Source of the DNA: Sphingopyxis sp.
Lineage (GTDB): Bacteria; Pseudomonadota; Alphaproteobacteria; Sphingomonadales; Sphingomonadaceae
Assembly: GCF_016793825.1 (NCBI RefSeq)
Contig: NZ_JAEULM010000044.1
Coordinates: 522,903-586,902, forward strand
DNA length: 64,000 nucleotides
Reading direction: 5' to 3'
Position 1 is the stretch's first letter. Each line of letters opens with the position of its first letter. The notes under the pieces were generated by a model. That model searched no databases. It was not told where the DNA came from and was given only the letters and a program-made list of their open reading frames with translations. Of the stretch, positions 34,639 to 42,092 are shown one piece after another. The position numbers and the translations under genes were made by a program.

Positions 34639-35877
34639 TCACAACAGAGCCGAGTTGGGCGGCAATCCGACGAGCGCGCGGCCGTGCAGTTCGGTGGCGA
34701 CGTCCTGATCATAGACGATGTGGCTCTGCATCACCTGAACGTCGCGAAGCATGCGCTGCAGCGGGTTCGACAAGGCATGGACACTCGACCCGACAGCTTC
34801 ACAGCAGGTCCGTACCGCCTCGACGCATTGCTGGACCGCAAAGGCGACCTGCGCACGCAGACGGATGCGCTCGATCGTCTGCGCAGGCTCGTCGATAGCA
34901 CCGATCGCAATATTCTCGCGCGCCACCGAACGGATTGCCAGTTCCGCCGACCGGGCAAGAATGTCGGCACGGGCAAGGCGCATTTGGGCGGCAGGCTTGT
35001 CGACCGACGTCGTCGCCATGCCCATCTTCACATGGCCGGCAAGCCGCGCGCGGCAAAGCGCGATCGCGCCACGGGCCGCGCCAAGCGCCGGAATCGATGC
35101 CGTGACGCAAAGGTTCGGCAGCATCGGTGACCCATAAAGGCCATTGCCGTGGATCTCGCGCCCGTTTCCCCGACCCGACCGCACCGGCCCGACCGCAAAG
35201 CCGTACCCTTCGGGAACGAAATGATCGTCGACCGCAATGTCATTGCTGCCGGTCGCCGCCATGCCCGCCATCTGCCAGGTGTCGATGACGCGCGCGTCGC
35301 CCGCGGGCAGGATGAACATGCGAGCATCTGGCGGCGATCCCTCGGGAACCGGCACCATCGCATTCAGCATCACCCAGTCGGCATGCATCACGCCCGATCC
35401 CCATTTCCATCGGCCGGTCAGCCTGAACCCGCCGTCGACCGGTTCGGCCCGTCCGGGCGGTGACGCGCAGCTGGGCGCGATGACATAGGGGAAGCGAGCC
35501 CAGATCTCGGCCTGCGTCGCCTCGGGCAACTGCGCGATCAGCCAGTTATGTTCGGCAGCAAAGCAGGCCGCCCAGGCCGTCGACGGGCAAGCCTCAGCAA
35601 GCGGCAGCGTAGCGCTGATATAGGTATCGGGATCGAATTCGAGTCCGCCGAAGCGCCGCGGCACATAGACATAGAAATAGCCCGTCGCGCGGATCGCGTT
35701 CCACACGGCATCGACCGGTCGGCGCAGCCGCTCGGCCTCGTTTGCGTGGTCCGCAGCGAGCGGCTTCAGCGTCGCCATACGGTCGATCAGTATCTCGGGC
35801 GTCAGTGCGGCCAGCTCCGCAGCGGAGAGATAGTCGCCACCCGTCGGGATCCGGCGATCAGCCAGCGCTTCGCTCAT
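34639..35877 (-). CDS. acyl-CoA-dehydrogenase-fold flavin monooxygenase (HsaA / HpaH-like)
   Basis: About 412 residues. It shows the N-terminal acyl-CoA dehydrogenase domain (AIRATGYFYVYVPRRFGGLEFDPDTYISATLPLAEACPSTAWAACFAAEHNWLIAQLP), the middle beta-domain (DGGFRLTGRWKWGSGVMHADWVMLNAM) and a C-terminal Acyl-CoA_dh_2 type domain (GSSVHALSNPLQRMLRDVQVMQSHIVYD). The SGxxHADW and the missing catalytic base place it with group D flavin monooxygenases such as the steroid-ring hydroxylase HsaA and 4-hydroxyphenylacetate hydroxylase, which need a flavin reductase; none is nearby. It probably hydroxylates a phenolic or cyclic intermediate. Upstream partner of marR; MarR-type operator 50-65 bases before its start. 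Confidence 0.85.
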   Translation of the reverse strand: MSEALADRRIPTGGDYLSAAELAALTPEILIDRMATLKPLAADHANEAERLRRPVDAVWNAIRATGYFYVYVPRRFGGLEFDPDTYISATLPLAEACPSTAWAACFAAEHNWLIAQLPEATQAEIWARFPYVIAPSCASPPGRAEPVDGGFRLTGRWKWGSGVMHADWVMLNAMVPVPEGSPPDARMFILPAGDARVIDTWQMAGMAATGSNDIAVDDHFVPEGYGFAVGPVRSGRGNGREIHGNGLYGSPMLPNLCVTASIPALGAARGAIALCRARLAGHVKMGMATTSVDKPAAQMRLARADILARSAELAIRSVARENIAIGAIDEPAQTIERIRLRAQVAFAVQQCVEAVRTCCEAVGSSVHALSNPLQRMLRDVQVMQSHIVYDQDVATELHGRALVGLPPNSALL

Positions 35878-35926
35878 CCTTGCCTCCCTTATCCGTTCGC
35901 CGCGATTGTCGCCGATCGAACAACAA

Positions 35927-35942
35927 TGTCAATATATTTGAC
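35927..35942 (-). promoter_or_regulatory. MarR-type operator copy 2 (monooxygenase-marR promoter)
   Basis: TGTCAATATATTTGAC on the plus strand; exact inverted arms GTCAA and TTGAC around TATAT. It sits 50 bases before the monooxygenase-marR unit, which suggests autoregulation. Used here as the reference copy for the other sites. Confidence 0.7.
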
Positions 35943-35946
35943 GTTA

Positions 35947-37113
35947 TCATTCTGTCGTGCGGTCAAGCCACCGGGCAAAAATCGCGTCATTATCCTCGCC
36001 CACGGCGACGGGTGCTGGTTTGCGGATGCTTCCGGGCGTCGCCGACAATTTCGGGAAGACGCCCTGCATGGGGGTCGGACCGCGGGCGGGATCGTCTACC
36101 GTCACGATCGCATCGCGTGCCGCGAAATGGGGATCGGCAAGCATGGCTTCGGCGTCATATATCCGCCCCGCGGGTACGCCTGCGTCGATCATCCGTTCTT
36201 CAAGTTCGTCGACGGTGAGCGTCCGCGTCCACGCGGCAATCAATGCGTCGAGCTCTTCCTGTCGCTCCCCGCGCGCCAGATGCGTCGCATAGCGCGGATC
36301 GCGCGCAAGGTCCGGGCGCCCCATGCTTTCGCACAGCCGCGCAAAGACGCCGTCCTGATTGGCGCCGATCAGATACTCGCCGTCGCGGCACGGATAGACG
36401 TTCGACGGCGCAATGCCCGGCAAAGCCGAGCCGGAGCGTGCCCTCTTCGTTCCCGCCACTGCATATTCCGGCACGAGCGACTCCATGACCTGCAGCACCG
36501 ATTCATAGAGGGCCGCATCGACGACCTGCCCTTCACCGCTGACCGACCGGTGGTGAAGCGCCGCGAGCGCCCCCATGCAGCCATAGGTCGCCGCCAGTGT
36601 ATCGCCGATCGACACTCCCATGCGCGCGGGCGGCAGATCGGGATAGCCGACGATGCCGCGCCATCCGCCCATCGCCTCCCCGATCCCGCCGAAGCCAGCG
36701 CGGCGGGAATAGGGTCCGGTCTGGCCATAACCAGAGACACGAACCACAATTAGCCGCGGATTGCCCGCGCGCAGTCCGGCAGGATCGAGGCCCCATTTCT
36801 CCAGCGTCCCGGGACGGAAATTCTCGATCAATATGTCCGCCTGTCCGATCAGGGCGCGGGCATCGGCCTGCCCTTCCGGACTTCGCAGGTCGAGCGCGAC
36901 CGAATATTTGTTGCGTGCAATCACCCGCCACCATGTCTTCGGCTCGCCCTGCCCCCAGTCGCGCATGGGGTCGCCACCGCCAGGAGGCTCGATCTTGACC
37001 ACCTCCGCCCCCATATCTCCCAGCAACTGGCCGCAGAAGGGGCCGGCGATAAGCTGTCCCATCTCGACCACGCGAATGCCCGTCAGGGGGCCGCCCGCCT
37101 CCACCGTCATCAT
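35947..37113 (-). CDS. CaiB/BaiF-family (class III) CoA-transferase
   Basis: About 388 residues. Start at the ATG pair 37113/37110 behind GAGGACAG; the longer frame to 37236 covers the promoter. Family motifs: GIRVVEMGQLIAGPFCGQLLGDMGAEVVKIEPPGGGDPMR, NKYSVALDL, ENFRPGTLEKWGL, and the catalytic Asp (D171) in VSIGDTLAA. C-terminal SNVYPCRDGEYLIGANQDGVFARL is the small-domain pattern. Class III enzymes move CoA between carboxylic acids through an enzyme-bound anhydride; many racemase relatives act on 2-methylacyl-CoA, but the D and not H/D/E racemase set favours a transferase. Located between two MarR-type operators and divergent from the VOC gene. Confidence 0.92.
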   Translation of the reverse strand: MMTVEAGGPLTGIRVVEMGQLIAGPFCGQLLGDMGAEVVKIEPPGGGDPMRDWGQGEPKTWWRVIARNKYSVALDLRSPEGQADARALIGQADILIENFRPGTLEKWGLDPAGLRAGNPRLIVVRVSGYGQTGPYSRRAGFGGIGEAMGGWRGIVGYPDLPPARMGVSIGDTLAATYGCMGALAALHHRSVSGEGQVVDAALYESVLQVMESLVPEYAVAGTKRARSGSALPGIAPSNVYPCRDGEYLIGANQDGVFARLCESMGRPDLARDPRYATHLARGERQEELDALIAAWTRTLTVDELEERMIDAGVPAGRIYDAEAMLADPHFAARDAIVTVDDPARGPTPMQGVFPKLSATPGSIRKPAPVAVGEDNDAIFARWLDRTTE

Positions 37114-37153
37114 CTGTCCTCTTCTTTCGCTTGCGGATCGCATCATAGACATT

Positions 37154-37169
37154 CGTAAATATATTTGAC
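37154..37169 (+). promoter_or_regulatory. MarR-type operator copy 3 (CaiB / VOC promoter region)
   Basis: CGTAAATATATTTGAC, 14 of 16 identical to copy 2; the left arm is degenerate (GTAAA in place of GTCAA) while the right arm is intact. It lies between the divergent CoA-transferase (start 37113) and VOC protein (start 37235). Confidence 0.65.
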
Positions 37170-37234
37170 AATCTTCGCCGTGCGAGCTTTGATTTGCGCA
37201 AGGGCCCGAACCGGCCTGTAGCAGGAGAGATGCC

Positions 37235-37822
37235 ATGGCCGAAGCGCCGCCGGCGATCCCCCTTGGCGGGATCCATCACAACGCCTTTCGCTGCCGGGAT
37301 GCGGCGCAGACGCGCTGGTTCTACGAAGAAGTGCTCGGGCTGAAGGCCGCCGCCGGACTGGTCATCGACACCGTGCCGGGAACTGGCGCCGAAACGCCCT
37401 ACATGCATATCTTCTTCGAACTGGGCGACGGCAACTACATCGCCTTCTTCGATTCGCCCTATGACGCCGACGCCGACTGGTTCGATGCGAAGAACAGCTT
37501 CGACATGCATGTCGCGATCGAGGCGAAAACCAGAGGCGACATGCTGGCCATGCAGGACCGGATCAAGGCATTGGGGGTCAAGTGCTTCGGTCCGATCGAT
37601 CATGATTTCGTCGAATCGGTCTATATGTACGATCCGAACGGCATTCAGGTCGAAATCACCTGCCGCACCGCGGACCACGAGCGGATCATGGCGGACGAAG
37701 CGGCGCATCTCGACGACGTCATGGCGGCGTGGAGCGAACGGACGCGCCAGCTCAAGGAAGAGAAATTCGGGGCGGACTCGCTGGCCAATCGTGGCAGTCG
37801 CTGGCCGGCGATGAGGCACTGA
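37235..37822 (+). CDS. VOC-superfamily protein (glyoxalase/extradiol-dioxygenase-like)
   Basis: About 195 residues: one VOC module (GGIHHNAFRCRDAAQTRWFYEEVLGL ... VYMYDPNGIQVEITCR) plus a 45-residue charged helical tail. Possible metal ligands are H14/H15, H92 in DMHVAIE and E140 in GIQVEIT, the His-His-Glu spacing of type I extradiol dioxygenases and glyoxalases. A full two-domain dioxygenase would be about 300 residues, so this is a single-domain member; isomerase, epimerase or dioxygenase activity are all possible. It starts a plus-strand unit with the alpha/beta hydrolase and MFS carrier. A GCAGGAGAG ribosome site precedes the ATG. Confidence 0.88.
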   Translation: MAEAPPAIPLGGIHHNAFRCRDAAQTRWFYEEVLGLKAAAGLVIDTVPGTGAETPYMHIFFELGDGNYIAFFDSPYDADADWFDAKNSFDMHVAIEAKTRGDMLAMQDRIKALGVKCFGPIDHDFVESVYMYDPNGIQVEITCRTADHERIMADEAAHLDDVMAAWSERTRQLKEEKFGADSLANRGSRWPAMRH

Positions 37823-37824
37823 CG

Positions 37825-38970
37825 ATGGCAGTCGAGAAAATCCCCTATCTCGTCGTTTTCGAAGAGAGCGCCCACTTCAAGGACACCTATGGCGGCGTAC
37901 CCGGACGCGTCGCAATCGAGTGCATGCACCTGAAACCCGATACGCCGTCGGACACGGTCGTGATCTTTTCGCACCCGATCGGCGGCGGTGCCTGGCTGCC
38001 GCTGCCGCTCGCGATGGCGCGCGCGGGCATTCATGTCATCTATGCCAACACGCGCTACCGTGGCAACGACAGCGCCCTGATCATGGAAAAATGTGCGCTC
38101 GATTTCGGCGCTGCCATTCGCGATGCGAAGGAACGTCTGGGGTACGACCGCGTCATTCTGGGCGGCTGGTCCGGCGGCGGTGCGCTGTCGCTTTTCTACC
38201 AGGCGGAGGCAGAAGATCCGCGCGTCGTCGCCACGCCGTCAGGCGACCCGGTCAATCTGGTCGAGGCAGGGCTGGTCAAGGCCGACGGCATCGCGTTGCT
38301 TGCGGCCCACCTGTCGCGCAACCGAACGCTTACCGAGTGGATGGACCCGTCGATTACCGACGAGAGCAGGCCGTTCGACCGCGACCCCGCGCTCAACATC
38401 TATGATCCCGCGAACCCGGCTCTACCGCCCTATGACGCGGCCTTCATCGAAACCTATCGCGCCGCGCAGATCGCCCGCAACCGGCGGATCACGGCCTGGG
38501 TGAAGGACGAGCTGGCACGGATCGAAGCGAGCTCGCATCCGCACGACGAGCGTGGTTTCACGACACATGGCACGATGGCCGACCCCCGCTTCATCGATGC
38601 CACATTGGAGCCGAGCGAACGCAAGCCCAACTGGTGCATGCTTGGTGATCCGCGCATGGCGAACGACGGGCCGACGGGGCTGGCCCGCTTTTCGACGCTG
38701 CGCAGCTGGCTGTCGCAGTGGTCATATGACGACAGCAACGCCGACGGCATCCGTTGCGCGGCGCGGGTTTCGGTGCCGATGCTGGTGATCGAACATGGCG
38801 CCGACGATGCCTGTACGCCCAGCCATGCGGCCCGTTTGATGGCGGCCGCGGTCAAGGCGCCGCAACAGCATCACGTCATCGCTGGCGCGGGACATTATCT
38901 GATAGGCCAGCCCGACAAGGCGAAGGAAGGGGTGCGGTTGTTCGGCGACTGGTTGAAAGCCGCCTTTTGA
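37825..38970 (+). CDS. alpha/beta hydrolase
   Basis: About 381 residues from the ATG at 37825, two bases after the VOC stop; the longer frame overlaps that gene. Oxyanion region IFSHPIGGGAWLP, nucleophile S116 in LGGWSGGGALSLF, a late Asp (EHGADDACTP) and the catalytic-type His in IAGAGHYLIGQP. A long insertion (roughly residues 130-290) forms a cap domain. No signal peptide. In the context of a Baeyer-Villiger monooxygenase, this could hydrolyse the ester or lactone made by that enzyme; alternatively it could cleave a ring-fission C-C bond after the VOC protein. Both are inferences. Confidence 0.88.
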   Translation: MAVEKIPYLVVFEESAHFKDTYGGVPGRVAIECMHLKPDTPSDTVVIFSHPIGGGAWLPLPLAMARAGIHVIYANTRYRGNDSALIMEKCALDFGAAIRDAKERLGYDRVILGGWSGGGALSLFYQAEAEDPRVVATPSGDPVNLVEAGLVKADGIALLAAHLSRNRTLTEWMDPSITDESRPFDRDPALNIYDPANPALPPYDAAFIETYRAAQIARNRRITAWVKDELARIEASSHPHDERGFTTHGTMADPRFIDATLEPSERKPNWCMLGDPRMANDGPTGLARFSTLRSWLSQWSYDDSNADGIRCAARVSVPMLVIEHGADDACTPSHAARLMAAAVKAPQQHHVIAGAGHYLIGQPDKAKEGVRLFGDWLKAAF

Positions 38971-40295
38971 CGTCCGCTGCGTGCGACGGGCAGCGAGAGG
39001 CGGGCGCGCCACTCGGCTACAGCTATTATGTCGTCGTCCTGCTGATGCTCGCGTATATGCTGTCGTTCCTCGACCGCGTTCTCATCAGCCTGCTCGTCGA
39101 ACCGATCCGCGGCGAGTTCGACCTCGGCGATACCGAAATCGGTCTGCTCGTGGGCTTCGGCTTCGTGCTGTTTTACACGATCCTGGGCGTGCCGTTCGGC
39201 GCCGCTGCCGATCGGACCAACCGGCGCAATCTGATCGTGCTCGGGCTGATCGGCTGGAGCCTCGCCACAGCAGGCAGTGGGCTGGTCGCCGGCTTCGGCG
39301 GCCTTTTGCTGATGCGCGCGCTCGTCGGGGTCGGCGAAGCGACTCTCTCGCCCGCTGCGCTGTCCACGATCGCCGACCGCTTTCCGCCCGACAAACTGGG
39401 TTTCGCGATTTCGATCTACTCGTCGGGCGTCGTGCTCGGCGGCGGGCTTGCCATGGGGTTCGGCGGCATGATCGCCGAATGGGCCGCACAAACCACCGTC
39501 AATATCCCGGGCTGGGGCCTTCTTGACGGCTGGCGGCTTGCGATGCTGCTCGTCGGCCTGCTCGGCCTGCCGCTGGCGCTGGTCCTGCTGACAACTATGC
39601 GCGAAGCACCCCGCGGCGGAAGCGCAGACGCGGTTCCGGGCATCGGCGCGCTGATCGCCATGATGAAGTCGCATTCGGCAGCCTTCGCTACCGTATTCTT
39701 CGGCTATGGCTGCGCGGTCATATCGGCCTATATTCCGATGCTCTGGGGCCCCGCGCTGCTCGCCCGCGAACATGGGCTGGCTCCGGCAGAGATCGGCGCG
39801 GCGCTGGGCGTCATCGTCGGTATTTGCGGATTCGCGGGGGTATTGGCCGGCGGCGCGGTATCCGACCGGCTGGCGCGGCGGGGTATAGTGCATGCGCCAG
39901 TCCTTCTGGTGCTGGCAACACTTCCACCCCAGTGCCTGGCGCTCGCCACCGCCTATTTGACGGACGATACCGGGCTGACGCTTGTCCTTCTCGGCCTCGG
40001 CACCTTTCTGTCGTCGATCCTCGGCGGACTGCAAGCCACGACGGTCCAGTTGCTGACGCCTGCGCCTATGCGCGGGCGCGCGATGGCGATCTACCTCTTG
40101 GTCGTGACCCTGCTCGGTATGGGATTAGGGCCGCTGGCTATCGGCCTGCTCAGCGATCATATATTCGGCGGCTTGCCTTCATCGCTTGCGACCGTCTCCA
40201 TCGTATCGCTGACGCTTGCGGGGGCTATTTTGTGGACGGGGCGCCGCGCGGTCGCGCGATCGATCCGCGCCGCCGGCCAGCAGCCCCCCGCCTAG
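38967..40295 (+). CDS. MFS transporter (aromatic-acid/spinster-like)
   Basis: About 442 residues, twelve helices. YVVVLLMLAYMLSFLDRVLISLLVEPIRGEF is the spinster-like first helix with the D-R pair, GVPFGAAADRTNRRNLI the loop 2-3 motif and ALVGVGEATLSPAALSTIADRFPP helix 4. The only suitable start is a TTG (38967) whose TTGA overlaps the hydrolase stop; no in-frame ATG or GTG precedes the first helix. The tail overlaps the convergent acyl-CoA ligase by four bases. Probable inner-membrane importer of the cluster's substrate or an intermediate. Confidence 0.88.
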   Translation: MTSAACDGQREAGAPLGYSYYVVVLLMLAYMLSFLDRVLISLLVEPIRGEFDLGDTEIGLLVGFGFVLFYTILGVPFGAAADRTNRRNLIVLGLIGWSLATAGSGLVAGFGGLLLMRALVGVGEATLSPAALSTIADRFPPDKLGFAISIYSSGVVLGGGLAMGFGGMIAEWAAQTTVNIPGWGLLDGWRLAMLLVGLLGLPLALVLLTTMREAPRGGSADAVPGIGALIAMMKSHSAAFATVFFGYGCAVISAYIPMLWGPALLAREHGLAPAEIGAALGVIVGICGFAGVLAGGAVSDRLARRGIVHAPVLLVLATLPPQCLALATAYLTDDTGLTLVLLGLGTFLSSILGGLQATTVQLLTPAPMRGRAMAIYLLVVTLLGMGLGPLAIGLLSDHIFGGLPSSLATVSIVSLTLAGAILWTGRRAVARSIRAAGQQPPA

Positions 40296-41812
40296 TCGCC
40301 CGCACCGGTCGCTTCGGCGCGCAACTCGCGTTTCAATATCTTTCCGGCGGCCGAGCGCGGGAGCGGCTCGCGGCGCAGGTCAAAGCTTTTGGGAACCTTA
40401 TAGCGAGCTATCCGCTCGCGGCAGAATTCCGCGAGTTCCCGCGCATCGGGCTCGGGCACGCCATCGGCAAGGGCGATAATCGCATGGACCCGCTCGCCCC
40501 ATTCGCGATCGGGGAGGCCGACAACGGCGACTTCGGCAACCGCCGGGTGCCAGCTCAGGGCATTTTCCACTTCGATCGAATAGATATTTTCGGCGGCGGA
40601 CACGATCATGTCCTTCAGCCGGTCGGTGATCGTGATATAGCCGTTTTCGTCCATCCGACCCGCGTCGCGGGTGTGAATCCGGCCATCGCGTAACACCTCG
40701 GCTGTTTCCTCGGGCCGGTTCCAATAACCCATCATCACATTGTCGCCGCGCCCCACGATCTCGCCGACCTCGCCCGGCGCGCACTCTCGCCCGTCCTCAT
40801 CAACGATCCGGATATCATAGCCGTAGCAAGCACGGCCGCAGCTGCCGAGACGTGCCGGATCGCCCGACCGATGATCCTCGGGCGTCAGGATCGTCGCAGC
40901 CGGAAATTCGGTCTGACCATAGCCCTGACAGAAGCCCACGTTCGGGAAGCGTTCGCGCGCCGCCGCCTGTGAGCCCGCCGTCATCGGCGCACCACCATAG
41001 CCCAGGATACGAAGCGCGTCGAAACGCCCGCCCCGCGAGGTCGACGAAGAGACCAGCCGTTCGATAATCGTGGGCACCGTAAAGCAATGCGTCACCCGAT
41101 GCTCGACGAAATCGGCAAGCATGGTCTCCGCATCGAGCTGGCGGCGAAAGACGTGTGTCCCGGCGGCCATCGTGCCGAACAACGTCCCGATATCCGCAAG
41201 GTGAAACATCGGCGCCGCATGGAACAGGACATCGCCTTCGCGAAAATCGATATGCGCCAGCAGGTTCGACGCCATCGCGGTCAAATTCGCATGGCTCAGC
41301 ATGACGCCCTTCGGGAGGCCTGTGGTCCCGCCGGTATAGAATATTCCGGCCAGGTCGCCGGGGGCAGAAGCCTCGGCCAGCGGCGCACTTGCCGTCACCA
41401 GGGCCTCGCGCACTCCGGGGCCGTCGCCGTCCATGGCAATTATGGATTTCACCGCCCCCCGTTGCAGCAACGCCTGCGCGACGGCCTCATATTCCCGACC
41501 GAACAACAGGATATCCGCACCGGCATCGCGAAGCTGAAAGGCCAGTTCGGGAGGCGCAAGCCGGCAATTCAACGGCACGATAACCCCTCCCGCCCAGGGG
41601 ATGGCAAACCAGATCTCGAAATATGCGCTACCGTTGTCGGACAGCACCGCAACCCGGTCGCCCGGCGCGATACCGCTCATGGCAAGCGTTGCGGCGAGCC
41701 GCGCTACCCGATCGCCCGTTTCGGCCCAACTGCGACGAAGCCCTTCTTCAATCGTAGCAGTCCGCGCTCCGGCAACACGCGCGGCTTTCGCAACTGCCTG
41801 ACTGATTTGCAT
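40292..41812 (-). CDS. acyl-CoA synthetase / AMP-dependent ligase (cluster)
   Basis: About 506 residues, ANL superfamily. P-loop-like A3 motif FYTGGTTGLPKGVMLSH, A5 region GYGQTEFPAATILTPEDH, A7 GRGDNVMMGYW with HTRDAGRMDENGYI, hinge DRLKDMIVSAAENIYSIEVE and the A10 catalytic Lys in PRSAAGKILKRELR. Activates a carboxylate to its CoA thioester via an adenylate. Start is the ATG at 41812 behind GGGGTGGGT, which leaves operator copy 4 in the leader (17-32 bases upstream); the frame to 41845 would translate through it. It is divergent from the Baeyer-Villiger monooxygenase operon. The acid produced there after hydrolysis and oxidation is a reasonable substrate. Confidence 0.93.
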   Translation of the reverse strand: MQISQAVAKAARVAGARTATIEEGLRRSWAETGDRVARLAATLAMSGIAPGDRVAVLSDNGSAYFEIWFAIPWAGGVIVPLNCRLAPPELAFQLRDAGADILLFGREYEAVAQALLQRGAVKSIIAMDGDGPGVREALVTASAPLAEASAPGDLAGIFYTGGTTGLPKGVMLSHANLTAMASNLLAHIDFREGDVLFHAAPMFHLADIGTLFGTMAAGTHVFRRQLDAETMLADFVEHRVTHCFTVPTIIERLVSSSTSRGGRFDALRILGYGGAPMTAGSQAAARERFPNVGFCQGYGQTEFPAATILTPEDHRSGDPARLGSCGRACYGYDIRIVDEDGRECAPGEVGEIVGRGDNVMMGYWNRPEETAEVLRDGRIHTRDAGRMDENGYITITDRLKDMIVSAAENIYSIEVENALSWHPAVAEVAVVGLPDREWGERVHAIIALADGVPEPDARELAEFCRERIARYKVPKSFDLRREPLPRSAAGKILKRELRAEATGAGD

Positions 41813-41828
41813 ACCCACCCCAAAACTT

Positions 41829-41844
41829 GTGAACTTTATTGACA
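41829..41844 (-). promoter_or_regulatory. MarR-type operator copy 4 (acyl-CoA ligase / BVMO promoter region)
   Basis: Minus strand TGTCAATAAAGTTCAC, 13 of 16 identical to copy 2, with the GTCAA arm intact. It is located 17 bases before the ligase start and about 250 bases before the Baeyer-Villiger monooxygenase start. The remaining 230 bases of this divergent spacer hold no gene. Confidence 0.55.
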
Positions 41845-42092
41845 TAATCCGTTGGAGCGACCGTCGTCAACGATTGCCTTGAACGTGGACGTCGAATGGC
41901 CGGTGGCGAGCAGTCCGCTTTCGCAGCGAGAAGCTGTGGACAGGACTTTCCGTGGTCTAAAAGCCAAGGCTCGCACCACTCGTATGCTTGGCAATGCGCG
42001 GGACCGATACCGATCATTGCGCCATTCGATTTGAAGAGCGATGCCGCGATAAATTACTCCACCGGCAATGGCGCAAGGCCGGGAGAGATAGA

